DNA of 64,000 bases from CAVUXJ01 sp963814975 (GCA_963814975.1 CAWFFB010000021.1:143033-207032); one strand, 5' to 3'; counted from the first letter of the stretch, positions 1 to 10,429 are shown. Program-made: numbers and translations. The notes: a model not told the origin generated them from the letters alone.

Positions 1-2
1 TC

Positions 3-1423
3 CAGAACCGCCGCGTGCTGGTCCTCGGCGACGCCATTCTCGACGAATACCTGCTCGGCGACTGCAGCCGGATCTCGCCTGAAGCGCCCGTCCCGGTCTT
101 GAAGGTCAACGCGTCCAGACGCGTGCTCGGCGGCGCCGCCAACACGGCCGCGAACATCGTGTCGCTCGGCGGGCGCGCCACGCTGATCGCGCTGGTCGGC
201 GACGACGAGGGGGGACAGACCCTGAGGCGATGTGCGCCGGACGCCGGCGTCGATCTGCTGGCCGTCGATCACGGGCTGGACGACGCTTCGCAAGACGCGC
301 GTGGTCGGCCAGCATCAGCAGATTGTCCGGCTCGACTACGAGGACATCCAGACCGCCGAGGTCCGGCCCTCGAGTCGGAGATTCTCAAGCTGTTCGAAGC
401 CTCCGTCGGCGCCTGCGACATCGTGGTCATCTCCGACTACGCGAAGGGATTCCTGTCGCCGTCGCTCTCGCAGGCGATCATCAGACGCGCACACGACGTC
501 GGCCTCGAAGTCGTCGTCGATCCTCGTCCGCAGAATCGGGACTGCTATCGAGGCTGCGACTATCTGACGCCCAACTGGAAGGAGTCACGCGCGCTGTTGC
601 GGCTGCCCGACGCGGAACCCTCGCAGGAGGCCGTCGGCAGCGTCGCGCGCACGCTCGCCTCGGAGCTCGGCACCAACGTCGTGCTGACGCTCGGCGCGCA
701 CGGCATCCTGTTCCAGAGCAGGGACGGCAGCGAGCAGTTCTCGCTGCCGACGCTGGCGCGGGAGGTGTTCGACGTCAGCGGCGCCGGCGACACCGTCGTT
801 GCCGCGTTCGCGCTGGCGCGCGCGTCCGGCGCCGATCACGAGACGGCCGTGGCCCTGGCCAACCGGGCCGCCAGCGTCGTCGTCGGCAAGTTCGGAACGG
901 CGACCGTGACGCCCGAGGAGATCCTGCAGGACACCGACGCGCTCCGACTCGTGCCTCGGCACGCGCTCTCGCAGCTGGCGGCGACGCTGCGGGCCAAGGG
1001 CAAGCGCATCGTGACGATCAACGGTCAGTTCGACATGCTCCACAACGGCCACCTGCACATCCTGAACGAGGCCCGCCAGCGGGGCGACGTGCTGATCGTC
1101 GGGCTCAACAGCGATGCGTCGGTGAGATCGTACAAGGGACCCAATCGGCCGATCGTGACGGAGCGGCGGCGGGCCGAGATGCTGCTGGCGCTGCGGATGG
1201 TCGACTACGTCCACATCTTCGACGAGACCGATCCGATCGCGTTCCTCGAAGGAGCTCAACCCGGACGTCCACGTCAACGGCTCCGAGTACGGCGAGAACT
1301 GCATCGAGAGCGACACGGTCAGGCGCGGCGGCGGGACGATTCACATCGTCAGCCGGATTCCCGGGCTGTCCACCTCCGGGCCTGCTCGACGCTGTCCAGG
1401 CGGCGGCCGTGGCCAGTTCCTGA
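3..1423 (+). CDS. hldE: Bifunctional heptose-7-phosphate kinase / ADP-heptose synthase (5' end at window edge, frameshifted)
   Basis: HldE phosphorylates D-glycero-beta-D-manno-heptose 7-phosphate and adenylylates the 1-phosphate to make ADP-heptose for LPS core in the cytoplasm. The reading frame is open to the window edge, so the first residues are missing. The N-terminal PfkB-type kinase part shows LGDAILDEY, the GGAANTAANI glycine-rich loop and the DVSGAGDTVVAAFA anion-hole/catalytic Asp motif. The C-terminal nucleotidyltransferase part shows TINGQFDMLHNGHL, the equivalent of the usual T-NGCFD-LH-GH motif. The frame is lost near 285, near 365, near 1252 and near 1375, and family sequence resumes each time (for example RVVGQHQQIVRLDYED at about 300-350, GSEYGENCIESD after 1252). 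About 473 residues remain, near the usual 477. Single-base indels, probably sequencing errors, are the simplest cause. A GT9 gene follows 25 bp downstream. Confidence 0.85.
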
Positions 1424-1448
1424 CGGTTCGGCCGCTCTCAATAGATCA

Positions 1449-2640
1449 ATGGACACGATCCTGCCAGTCACCGGTTCCCGCGAGATCGCGTTGGACTGCA
1501 GATTTTTTCTCGGCGATCGGCCGTGTGTCTGGCACAAGCAGACGGGCGTGCTCTGCACGTGCGATCACTACGAGCAGGTCGAGGAGCGCCTGCTGATCAT
1601 CAAGCTCGACGCGATGGGCGACGTCCTGCGGTCCACGGCGCTGTTGCCTCCGCTCGCCGAGGTGCATCCTCGAGCGGCCATCACGTGGATTACCCGTAAG
1701 GAATCGGTGCCGCTGCTGCAGCGCAATCCGTACGTCGCCGAGGTGCTGGAGCTCGGGCCGGAGGCGCTGGTGCACCTTCAGACGCGGACGTTCGATCGGG
1801 TGATCAACCTCGACGCCTCGAAGATCAGCGCTGCGCTGGCGACGGCGGCCCGCTCCGACCGCAAGGACGGATTCGTGCTGGACGAGCGCGGCTTCGTGCA
1901 GCCCACGAACGAAGCCGCGCGACGCTGGCTGGAAGCCGGCATCTTCGACGACATCAAGCGTCAGGGCACCGCGACCTACCAGGATCGCATGGCCGATATC
2001 CTCGGCCTGGCCGGCCGGCAGCATCGCTACGTGTTCGAGCTCGGCGACGACGGAGCGCGCGCGCGCGCAGGGCCCACCTCGAGTCGATCGGCCTCGACTT
2101 CGGAGCGACCGGTGATTGGACTGAATACCGGCGCCGGCGGACGATGGCCGCTGAAGCAGTGGAGGGAAGAGGGCTACGTCGAGCTGGTCGCGCGGCTGGG
2201 CCGGCGCGAAGACGTGCAGTTCCTGCTTCTCGGAGGGCCTGGGGAGCGGGACCGCAACGAGCGGCTCAAGGCCGCGTCGACGGTTCCGTCTGCTCGACCC
2301 GGGATGTGACAACCCCGTGCGCCATTTTGCCGCGCTCCTCAGCCACTGCGACGTCGTCGTGACCGGCGACACGCTGGCGATGCATCTCGCCCTGGCGCTC
2401 GGAAAACGAACCGTCGTCCTCTTCGGACCCACGAGCGCGGCGGAGATCGAGCTGTACGGTCTCGGCGAAAAGGTCGTGCCGGAGATGGCGTGTCTGAGCT
2501 GCTACAAGACGAGCTGCGATTTCGTGCCGAACTGCATGGATCTGATTTCGACGGATATGGTCGAGCGCGCGGTGATGCGCCAATTGGCGATGGCCCGTCA
2601 GGCAGGTCTTCAAGTCTCGGAGATCCCACAATACTCATGA
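1449..2640 (+). CDS. Glycosyltransferase family 9 (heptosyltransferase-like) with Cys-rich N-terminus, one frameshift
   Basis: Likely transfers heptose or another sugar from a nucleotide donor to a lipid-linked glycan at the inner membrane. The GT9 fold is marked by LLIIKLDAMGDVLRST at about residues 47-63, VIGLNTGAGGRWPLKQW in the middle, and TGDTLAMHLALALGKRTVVLFGPT near the end. A short N-terminal extension has four cysteines (C17, C26, C36, C38) around FLGDRPCVWHK, which looks like a small metal-binding knuckle. The frame breaks near 2280, and family sequence continues as RLLDPGCDNPVRHFAALL in the +1 frame. Corrected length is about 396 residues. The stop overlaps the next start (ATGA at 2637-2640), implying translational coupling. 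Direct neighbour of hldE, so a heptosyltransferase role fits, but the acceptor is unknown. Confidence 0.8.
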
Positions 2641-3542
2641 GTACTTCTCTTAGAATTCACGATCTCGACGTGGTCATCGGTGGCAGCCTCCTGAGAAAGG
2701 CCAGGCTCGACCAGGAGTGGTACGAAGACCTTGAAAAGCCGGAAGAGTTGATTGCCGCGCTCTCCGAGCAGCCATCCCGGGCCGACATCCTGACTTTCTG
2801 GCAGCGCTTGCCCGACCTCGAGCCCAGGTATCCGTATTACACGGAGTGGGAAGAGGTGGCGGCGCTCCCGGTGACGACATACGAGCACTGGTGGTCCAAC
2901 CAAATCAAATCGAGAACACGAGGACTCGTCAGAAAGTCCGAGAAGCAGGGCGTGACCGTCAGGGAGGTCGAGTTCACGGACGACTTCGTCCAGGGGATGA
3001 CGCGGATCTTCAACGAATCACCGATGCGTCAGGGAAGGCCCTTCTGGCACTACGGGAAGGACTTCGACACGGTGAAGCGTCAGTTCTCGAGGTATCTCTT
3101 TCGGGAACTGTTGATCGGCGCGTACTACGAAGGCGAACTGATAGGCTTCATGATGATCGCGTTGGCTGGGAAATACGCGGTGACGGGCCAGATCATCTCG
3201 ATGATCAGTCATCGCGACAAGGGCACGAACAACTGTCTGATCGCAAAAGCGGTGGAGGTGTGCGCACGCGAAAAGGTTCCGTACCTCGTGTATCTCCATT
3301 GGGGGACCGGCTCGTTGGCGGAGTTCAAGCGCCGGAACGGGTTCGAAAAGAAACGCCTGCCGCGATATTACGTTCCCCTGACCGCGAAAGGGAGGCTGGC
3401 ACTCCGACTGGGGCTGCACAGGGGCCTGCTGCCCGTGCTTCCCGAAGCGATGGTCGGCCGGCTGAAACAGTTGAGAGCGATGTGGTACCGGCGGTTCTAT
3501 GCTCTCCGATATCGAAAGGCACTCATCGAAGGCGATTGCTGA
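2637..3542 (+). CDS. GNAT/FemAB-like acyltransferase-fold protein of unknown substrate
   Basis: A 301-residue protein starting at the ATG that overlaps the preceding stop. The open frame extends further upstream, but only over the GT9 gene, so the coupled ATG is chosen. The middle part reads like a GNAT domain: a basic stretch SRTRGLVRKSEKQGV, then GAYYEGELIGFMMIALAGKYA (beta strands of the acetyl-CoA fold), then HRDKGTNNCLIAKAVEVC and a C-terminal FKRRNGFEKKRLPRYYVPL typical of aminoacyl or acyl transferases. No signal peptide or clear transmembrane segment. Such proteins occur in polysaccharide loci and may acylate a sugar or lipid, but I cannot name a substrate. The gene ends close to the convergent beta-helix gene, with 51 bp between the stops. 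Confidence 0.7.
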   Translation: MSTSLRIHDLDVVIGGSLLRKARLDQEWYEDLEKPEELIAALSEQPSRADILTFWQRLPDLEPRYPYYTEWEEVAALPVTTYEHWWSNQIKSRTRGLVRKSEKQGVTVREVEFTDDFVQGMTRIFNESPMRQGRPFWHYGKDFDTVKRQFSRYLFRELLIGAYYEGELIGFMMIALAGKYAVTGQIISMISHRDKGTNNCLIAKAVEVCAREKVPYLVYLHWGTGSLAEFKRRNGFEKKRLPRYYVPLTAKGRLALRLGLHRGLLPVLPEAMVGRLKQLRAMWYRRFYALRYRKALIEGDC

Positions 3543-3593
3543 TCGCAGCGCGGCTGCACACCGTCGACGCGCAGTCGAAGCCTCTCCCAGTCG

Positions 3594-5292
3594 TCAGGGA
3601 ATGATACGGAGATTGGTTGGCGCCGCCGGCGACTGCCCGGTCCCAGGCGCAGAGTCGACCCCGTTCGCGGCACGATAGCCGGCCGGGAAATTCCGGTAGT
3701 CGTTCGACTGGGCGAAGTTCAACGGGTTGCACCATGGCCAGGGCAGGTTGCCGAACCACGCCGGCTTGGACGAGTACAGATAGCTGGCGGGAATGATGAG
3801 ACCGCCGAGCGCCTCCGCGGCCGGGACGGCATCGTTCACAGTGTTGTAATTCCCGAACTTTTCGAACGTCGCGGCTGTGTTGACGTTATAGATTGAGCTC
3901 GAGGCAAAATTGTCGCCGGACCCCGAGAAGGTGGTGCTCAAGTTCGTGTGATAGCCGTTCTCGCCGAGAACATTACCGGCCATCACAACGTTGGTGTGAT
4001 TGAGGCACAACGTAATCGCTTCAGTATTGCTGGTCTTGGGGCCGTTCGGATCCCATCCGCGCATCCGATTCCTGAACCAAAGTGTATTGCGCGATCCGGC
4101 GCCGGCGTCGTTGTAGCTGGAAGCGCACCAGTTGCCCTCGAACAGGTTGTAGTGATTGTGGCTGCCGTGGAAGAAGATGATCTGCGAGAGCCAGTTCGAC
4201 GGGCTATAAGGCAAGTCGTTGATGTAGTTGTAGGAGAACGCCGATCCGCTGAGGCCGAACATCGGCATCACGTTTGGACAGTCGTGGAACCAGTTGTCTT
4301 CGATGAGCAATTGCGAACATTGCGCTGGATTGATGCAATATGTTGAATTCGTGAGGTTGTCCATGTGCGAGATGTCGCAGTGACGAATCTCGCACCGATA
4401 TGCAGCGTAGGGAAAGTAGTGATAGGTCCCGGACGGGACTCCGTAACTCTTGATATTCTTGGCCCAGCACTCGTCGGCGCCGTTGAAAGCGACGTAGTGC
4501 CCGCCCACGCCGGACCGCGTCAAGCTGAGATTTTCAATTCCACTCAGCCGCACCGACGCTCCAGCGGAGCGCCAGTGAGCCTGGATCGTACCGCTCAGAT
4601 AGTCCGCGTTAATCGCAGGCGAGAACGTGACAGCGTTGCCACTCTTGCTCACAACCCGCACGATCTGTGTGAAAGGCTTCGTCCCGAAAAGGTCGGACCA
4701 GCTTCGGTTACTCGGTGTGACATTTGCGCTCGGTGGAGCACTAATGAACATCATTTGACCGACTGAGAGCGAGGTCGGTGTAGACGCAAGTGTGACGGTC
4801 GTCGCGCCTCGCGCGACGCTGGAGCTTACGTTGACGTTTGTGAACGCTCCACTATTGGCGAGATCCCACCCACCAGTGGCGTCAAACAAGATAAGACCAC
4901 TCGCCCCGCCTGTAAACCTCAAAATCGTCGTCAGGGACTCCACTCGAGTTGACGGCACCACGAAGCGTCACACGGCTCTTGGCGAAGGCGATGCTGGAAC
5001 TAAGGCTGAAAGTACCCGCACCGAGTTGCACAACCTGGTCGGCCGGGCAATTGGCGATCGCCGAATTGATGGTCCCTGCGGAGCCGGTGTAGGCGGCGAT
5101 GGTGGGCCCAGACTGAGTCGTCCGATTTGGAATCCCCCCGCTGACTCCCACAAGACCCTGCCATGAACCTCCATACACGAGGCGGCTCCCTTGGACGGCG
5201 TCAGCTGCGAAAGCCGCACGTGGCAACATTCCATAGGCCGCAAGCGTAGCAGCCCCTGAGAGCAGTTCGCGGCGTGTCAATTTTTGAGTCAC
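3594..5292 (-). CDS. Tat-exported right-handed beta-helix protein (pectate-lyase-like), one frameshift
   Basis: The N-terminus MTQKLTRRELLSGAATLAAY ends in PRAAFAADA, a twin-arginine signal (TRRELL) with an AFA cleavage site. The body is rich in beta-helix signatures: GAGTFSLSSSIAFAKSRVTLRG in the first coil, then many short turns such as CEIRHCDISHMDN, LLIEDNWFHDCPN and NYINDLPYSPSN. This is the pattern of pectate lyase or polysaccharide-lyase-like folds. The frame changes near 4920-4945, joining an N-terminal 5292-4882 part to a 4961-3594 part. Corrected length is about 565 residues. The C-terminus (PAAPTNLRIIP) carries no PEP-CTERM tag. A sigma-54-type promoter lies about 105 bp upstream. 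A role in trimming or binding the secreted EPS is inferred only from fold and position; catalytic residues were not assigned. Confidence 0.75.
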
Positions 5293-5396
5293 TGAGCGAC
5301 CTTCATGGTTTTGAATGCCATGGCGAGTGTGCCTGTGGGATTTGTCGGAGCGCCCCTGTCAGGGGGCCTTGGCACCGTGTTGAACATGGCATCCGT

Positions 5397-5412
5397 AGCA
5401 ACACTTGTACCA
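5397..5412 (-). promoter_or_regulatory. Sigma-54-type promoter for the beta-helix gene
   Basis: Minus-strand TGGTACAAGTGTTGCT matches the -24/-12 consensus TGGCAC-N5-TTGCW with the exact GG-N10-GC spacing. The -12 GC lies at 5399-5398, predicting a start near 5386 and a leader of about 95 bases to the gene beginning at 5292. One of nine similar sites in this window. Confidence 0.6.
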
Positions 5413-5780
5413 AGCAGATTCTGCCCTGGGTCACGCTACGAGGGCCAGGCTACCGAACGACGGGCGCACACGAAAATGCACATTGTTCGGTAGGGGAATT
5501 GTAATCGGACCGACGAAAAACGTCCGTAGGACTCGACAAGGGCGTCAGGCCACCCGGAGCACGTACAGCCGGTAAAATTTACTCGCGCAGGTAACCAATG
5601 CACTGCCGTCGCCGATAGCATCGAACCGCGCGTACCGCTGTGCAGTGGCTTGGCTGTCCCGCTTCTCAAATCACGCTGCCCCCCGTCCAGTCCAGTCCAG
5701 CCTCGGAGATAGTGCCCGGGCGGGCCGGTGCTGAAGCTCCGGCGGGTTCCATGACCACAGAGGACACATCGGTTTTCTTT
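5413..5780. other. Intergenic region downstream of the EPS operon
   Basis: No convincing gene. It separates the end of the flippase gene from the sigma-54 promoter of the beta-helix gene. It would be the place for enhancer sites of that promoter and for an operon terminator, but I see no strong hairpin followed by a T-run. A TCCAG triplet is repeated three times near 5690. Confidence 0.4.
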
Positions 5781-7303
5781 CTAAGCAACTGCTGCTGGCG
5801 TTTCTACTTGAACGCGCCAGAATCTGAGCTCCCGGAAGACCTTGACGTAGCTTGCTCGCTGGTTCAGCGCAAACAGGAGGACGAGAGCGTAAGTGCCGAA
5901 AAAGATTCCAGTTTCAATCACGAGCCGGACAATCGGCAATTGGACAGACTGGAGGTATTGACTGGTTGTCAGGGCCACTCCAGCTCCAATCGTGATCGAG
6001 AGCAATGAGGGCCAGACAGCCTTCACGACGCCCTGCAATGGAATCGGTGTTCCCCGGACCGCCCAGACGACCATCGGCCCAGCCAGCAATAACATGGCAC
6101 CCGAGAACCCAAATGCGACTCCGTGCGCTCCGCTAGGAAGACCGATGGCGTAACCCGCCACCACCGTGGGCGCGATCACGAAGGCCATGTTCACGCTTCT
6201 CGAAATACGGCCGGTCGCCATCAACATCCAGGCGAACGGATTGATAAGGGCGAACACGAACATCGTCGGCGCAAGAAGCCGGAAAATAGGAGCGGCCTCG
6301 AGCCATTTCGAGCCAAGGAACACGCGAACGATATCCTCGGGGAACAACGCGCACCCGATGATGATTGGAAGAACGAGGGCAAAAAAGAAACTGTACCCGT
6401 GGAGGAAATAGCTGCGCAGGCGTGCCGGGTCATTTTGAAGCCGTGACAGCGCGGGAAACGCAACCTGTGAGACGGTCGACGTTAGGTTGTCAAGCGGGAG
6501 ATTGATGAGCTGATAGGCACGGCCGTAGATGCCGAGGGCTTCTGCTCCCCAGTAGCGTCCCAGCAGGACTTTGTCAGATTGTACGCAACGTAGACGATGA
6601 CACCGTTGAAGGTCAGGCTGCCGCCGTACCACAACATGGATCGCACGTCCGAGCCGCGCCGTGGCCGTCCAGGAATCCACCGCGCGAACATCCAAGCGCC
6701 GACTGCTGAACCGAATTGCGGACCGACGGTCATCACCACGAGCGCCCAATAGCCCTGACCGAACAACGCCATCATGACCCCGGCGACGATCCCCAGCAGC
6801 AACGCAGATGTGTCGACAACCGCAATCGCCCCGAAACGCATCGCCCGCTGCAAGATCGCCCGGTGTTGTGCACCGACACCCAGGAAGAGGAACCCGACGC
6901 CGACCGAGATCGTGATCATGAGAAGGCGCGGCTCGCCATAAAACCACACCAACACCGGCCCGGCGGCCAAGCATGTCAACGCCAGGATGCCACCGACCAA
7001 CACATTCAACCAGAATAGAGTTGAAAGCTGCTCATTGGTCACAGAAGGGCGCGTCACCGACGCCATCGACAGTCCGAAATCGCGAAACAATCCCAGAAGA
7101 CCCGTGAACGCGATCACCATGCCGAACAGGCCGAAATCTTCCGGAAACAGCAAGCGAGCCATGATGATCATCGAGCCGGTGCGCAGGATGAGTCCGGCCG
7201 CCTGCGCAGCTCCCGAAGCCAGCGCTCCCCGTACGGTCTTCTGTTTCAGCTCGTGAGCGTCGCGCTCGTTGAGTGCCTTGAGGGGCGGCGCAATGTCAGA
7301 CAT
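5781..7303 (-). CDS. Wzx-type polysaccharide flippase (WzxC/MOP family), frameshifted
   Basis: Flips lipid-linked repeat units across the inner membrane. About 506 residues after correction, the usual size for WzxC-type oligosaccharide flippases. The N-terminus KTVRGALASGAAQAAGLILR and ARLLFPEDFGLFGM are classic for the family, and successive hydrophobic helices run to the end. The frame is lost near 6560 (after GGSLTFNGVIVYVAYN) and resumes with KVLLGRYWGAEALGIYGRAYQ. The start is the ATG at 7303, which overlaps the previous stop by 8 bases and is preceded by GAGAAGGGG. An upstream extension of the open frame lies inside the preceding gene and was ignored. Last gene of the EPS operon. Confidence 0.85.
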
Positions 7304-8357
7304 GCAGGGCCCCTTCTCCCTCGCGCCGGTCGTCCCTTGGTGTGACTCGCTCCAGCCATAACTCGCGCCAATATGGATAGACAGCTCTTGGGCAAAACAT
7401 GCGGTTGTGGCTCTGATTACCGCTACAGACAACGCCTTCAAGAATCAGGCACGGGTTCGGCAACTTCATCATGTAGCCCGTCTTCTCGTTGATGATCTTC
7501 TCCACGCGTCGAAGGACTTTGTGCGACCCGTTCCCGCAATAGGGGAGCATCTCGACATCGAATCCGAGACCTCGGTTGCGAAGCTGGCTGTTCAATGTGC
7601 GCATGATCTCGTCCTTGGAACGCACTTGGACGAGATCCCCCGCCTGAAGACTCGATGTGCCGGCCGGAGTCTTCTCGCCGGCGACACCGCGCAGGTCTGG
7701 GTAACGACGCTCGAACCAGCGTAAGAGGAACGAGTTAATGATCGCGAGGGCGCCGAAGCGGATGAAGTCCCAGAGCGGGACATTTCCGGACGTCAGGTCC
7801 TTCAAGTAGAAGCGAGGGTCCCATCTGTCCCGTCTCGTCACCTCCGTTGTTGCGTTGCGCAGTTCGGTGGCCTGACATCGGTACCGCGGCGACTCGCTGT
7901 CAGTGCCCGCTGAAGTGGTCGCCTCATGTAGTCTGCCTATTGCCGGGTTCGTCAAGTCGCCGCGCGGCTTCCCGGCAGCGGCTCGCTCGTCGCCCCTCCG
8001 CCTGAGCCACGCTTCCTTCCAAAACAACAGACATCCTGCCTGACAGCCGCCATGAGCTTGCCCGTCGCACCGGAGCTCCTCGAGATGAACAGCATCGGTC
8101 ATTCGCCGGATCAGAAACGTTTCGATCGTGTCGCAGGTCTTGTGCGCGGACTTGTAGACGCGGAATGACCTTCCGCAATAAGCGAGCATCTCAGGCATGA
8201 ACGGCAGCCCGTCGAGACACTGATTGGAGTCAAGCGTTGCCAGGATCTCTTCTGAGCTCTTGACTTCAACCCATTCGTCGGCTCGAAGATTCAGCGGCCG
8301 TACGTTAGACGGAAATGGAGAGGCACTCATCGTCATCGTCGGGCCCGGTCCGCTCAC
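7296..8357 (-). CDS. Unrecognised EPS-operon protein with a duplicated Cys-rich domain
   Basis: 353 residues, GTG start overlapping the upstream stop; an ATG seven codons on is an alternative. I do not recognise a characterised family. Two copies of one domain are visible: residues 24-120 and 237-338. Each starts with a hydrophobic stretch ending VKSSEEILATL or VRSKDEIMRTL, then a GLPFMPEMLAYCG or GLGFDVEMLPYCG motif, a basic region, and a tail with spaced cysteines ending FWKEAWL or YWRELWL. Paired cysteines are C61/C274, C97/C311 and C109/C322. The beginning of each copy resembles a small SH3-like barrel, and the cysteines could bind metal. The linker 160-225 is aromatic and amphipathic. 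No signal peptide. It lies between a GT2 gene and the flippase, overlapping both, so a role in EPS assembly is inferred. Confidence 0.75.
   Translation of the reverse strand: MSGPGPTMTMSASPFPSNVRPLNLRADEWVEVKSSEEILATLDSNQCLDGLPFMPEMLAYCGRSFRVYKSAHKTCDTIETFLIRRMTDAVHLEELRCDGQAHGGCQAGCLLFWKEAWLRRRGDERAAAGKPRGDLTNPAIGRLHEATTSAGTDSESPRYRCQATELRNATTEVTRRDRWDPRFYLKDLTSGNVPLWDFIRFGALAIINSFLLRWFERRYPDLRGVAGEKTPAGTSSLQAGDLVQVRSKDEIMRTLNSQLRNRGLGFDVEMLPYCGNGSHKVLRRVEKIINEKTGYMMKLPNPCLILEGVVCSGNQSHNRMFCPRAVYPYWRELWLERVTPRDDRREGEGALHV
7344..7649 (-). repeat. Cys-rich domain, copy 2
   Basis: Encodes residues 237-338 of the same protein. It differs from copy 1 mainly in the loop between YCG and the Cys tail, so the duplication is old; the similarity is visible at protein level only. 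Confidence 0.7.
7998..8288 (-). repeat. Cys-rich domain, copy 1
   Basis: Encodes residues 24-120 of the protein at 7296-8357. It shares EEIL-TL, GL-F--EML-YCG, a spaced Cys tail and W-(K/R)-E-x-W-L with the copy at 7344-7649, in the same order. Confidence 0.7.
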
Positions 8358-9352
8358 ATCCCGACACGCGGGTGGAGTCGCTTCGACTTCATCACCGCCA
8401 GGAGCTTTCGAAGGGCCGTAGCCGGATTCCTCGCTTCGGTCACCGCTTCCCTAATTGCTGCTCCGACGATCCTGTCCCATTCCCATTCACACCCCATCTC
8501 CCCAAATCTCGACCTGTGAAACGTCCAGAAGGCGGAACTCTTCAACTTCAGAAGGCATCCTCCAAGAGCCCGATAGTAGGCATCGAACACCTGCTTCTGC
8601 CGCGTCGTGAACTCTTCAGCACTCAGGTACAAAGGACCATAGTGGAGCAGAATTTCCAGATAGGCGACGGAGCCCGCGTCCAGCTCATCCATCGTTGCGC
8701 TCCACTGCCCGGAGTGAACCCGCTCGACCGAAAGGACTTCGTGCAGGAATCCCAAGTCACAATACCGGAAAGACTCGTAGCACGCGCTGGTATCGGCGTG
8801 CGACCGCACATGCGGGAAGAACGGCTGCCGCATTCTGAGGAGATCCGCCCGATACAGGACGCTGGTCGGCGTGCCCAGAACGTGAACGCCGTCGAGCAAT
8901 CCCAGGCGTCCGGCGTCGCGGCCCGGTAGGACGCTCACCGTAGACGGCACGCCTCGCCACTTGACGGTATCACCGCTTTCCTGATAGGAGCCAACGATGC
9001 CGACCGTCGGATGCCCCTCGGCGAACTGCACCATCTTCGTCAAACACCTTGGCCTGATCCAGTCGTCTGCGCTGACCACTTTGCAGTACTTACTGTGAGC
9101 CGGCACCAAACCAAACGCCAGGTTGTGGTTCTCAATTGCGCTCACGAATGTGCCGTTCGTCCTGATCTGAATTCGTCGATCCTTCCTCGCGTACGATTGC
9201 GCAATCTCCAGCGATGTATCCGTACTGCAGTTGTTCACGATCGTGTAATCGAACCAGGCGTAGTCCTGTGCCAGTACACTCTCAATGCATTCCGCCAGGT
9301 ACTGTTCCCCGTTGTAAACGGGCGTCAGAACACTCACGCAGGGTTTGTTCAT
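8354..9352 (-). CDS. Glycosyltransferase family 2
   Basis: 332 residues, intact. GT-A fold with VSVLTPVYNGEQYLAECIESVL at the N-terminus and the metal-binding region VVSADDWIRPRCL (SADD as the DXD-like motif) near residue 95. A GTPTSVLYRADLLR segment follows, typical of acceptor-side GT2 loops. No transmembrane segment, so it probably acts at the inner face of the cytoplasmic membrane on lipid-linked EPS intermediates. The TGA stop overlaps the GTG start of the next gene, and it begins about 35 bp after the SDR gene. The sugar specificity cannot be read from sequence. Confidence 0.85.
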   Translation of the reverse strand: MNKPCVSVLTPVYNGEQYLAECIESVLAQDYAWFDYTIVNNCSTDTSLEIAQSYARKDRRIQIRTNGTFVSAIENHNLAFGLVPAHSKYCKVVSADDWIRPRCLTKMVQFAEGHPTVGIVGSYQESGDTVKWRGVPSTVSVLPGRDAGRLGLLDGVHVLGTPTSVLYRADLLRMRQPFFPHVRSHADTSACYESFRYCDLGFLHEVLSVERVHSGQWSATMDELDAGSVAYLEILLHYGPLYLSAEEFTTRQKQVFDAYYRALGGCLLKLKSSAFWTFHRSRFGEMGCEWEWDRIVGAAIREAVTEARNPATALRKLLAVMKSKRLHPRVGM

Positions 9353-9386
9353 GTGAAAGGCGAATGTTTGAAGTGGAGACCGGTCG

Positions 9387-10354
9387 TCAAGACTTACGAT
9401 ACAGGTCCTTCATCCAATCGAGCGTCTGACGAACGCCGTCCTCCAGCGAAACAGTTGTCTTCAAGTCGAGATCCCGACGAGCCTTGGTGCAATCCACTTT
9501 CTTCTCGCGCGTAGTCAGCATCTCTTCGTCCTTGAACATCACGAGCGTCGTCGCGCTGCGCCTCTTTGCCCAGCAGCCTGAGGATGAGATCGGCCACTTC
9601 TTCGATGGAGTGGAAATCGTCGCCGCCGATGTTGTAGACCTCGCCAGGGACGAAGTTGTCGGCGATGTTCGACAGGGTGCGCGCCATGTCGGTGATGAAC
9701 GTGCTGGTGCGCTTGTAGCCGCGGTAGACCGTAATCGGGAATGTCGTGCAGCAGCCGGTAGCAGAAGAGGCAGATCACCGAGCGGTAGGGGCTGTAGTGC
9801 TCGCCCGGGCCATAGGTATTGAACAGCCGCACCCGCACCGACTCGGTGCCGAACTGCGTCGCCGAGTTGAGCACCTGCATCTCGTTCACCCACTTCGACA
9901 GCGCGTAGTCGTTCATCTGCTTGATCTCGACCGTGTCCATCACGTCTTCCGACATGACGCCGTCGTAGTCGCCGTAGACCTCGGACGACGAGAAGTAGAC
10001 GGCGCGGAAGCCCTCGCGCTCCTGCATCCGCAGGATGTTCTTCGTGCCGACGGCGTTGGTGCGCCAGACGTTCTCGTAGTAGTCCTCGCCGTTCCAGCGG
10101 CCGAACTCCGCGGCCAGGTGATAGACGAAGTCGAACTTGCGCCCGGTCGGGGCGTAGCCCTGCGCCCAGCCGCCGCCGGTCCACAGCCGCTCGACCTGAT
10201 GGAACTCGCCCACGTCGCATCGCGCGTATTGCGGGTCGTGATGGTGGCGCATGTCGGCCACGAACACGTCGTGACCGCGGGCGCGGAGCTCCCTGACGAG
10301 ATAGGTGCCGACGGCGCCAAGGCCGCCGGTGACGAGAATGTTTTTGCTGGACAT
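9387..10354 (-). CDS. NAD-dependent epimerase/dehydratase (SDR), frameshifted
   Basis: Extended SDR acting on a nucleotide sugar. The Rossmann motif is NILVTGGLGAVGTYLVREL, the structural segment FDFVYHLAAEFGRWN, the Ser region VYFSSSEVYGDYDG, and the catalytic Tyr-Lys lies in MNDYALSKWVNE. The frame is lost near 9735, resumes as GYKRTSTFITDMARTLSNIADN, is lost again near 9550 and resumes as LVMFKDEEMLTTREKK. The corrected protein is about 322 residues, close to UDP-glucose-epimerase/GDP-mannose-dehydratase-like relatives. Position between a GT2 and a UDP-sugar dehydrogenase in the EPS operon supports nucleotide-sugar conversion; the exact reaction is not determinable. Confidence 0.8.
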
Positions 10355-10429
10355 GGACTCTTCGTGACGTGTTGTGAGTTTGTTAAACCGGCGGCTCAGG
10401 CGTCATGCCGGTCGTTGACAAAATGTTTG

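Noticed and set aside
230..1423. Plus-strand frame of 397 codons and a minus-strand frame (585-1316) over hldE
   Set aside because: Arg/Ala-rich shadow frames of a high-GC gene; the family sequence of HldE is in the other frames.
1446..2432. Minus-strand 328-codon frame
   Set aside because: Antisense shadow of the GT9 gene; no recognisable content.
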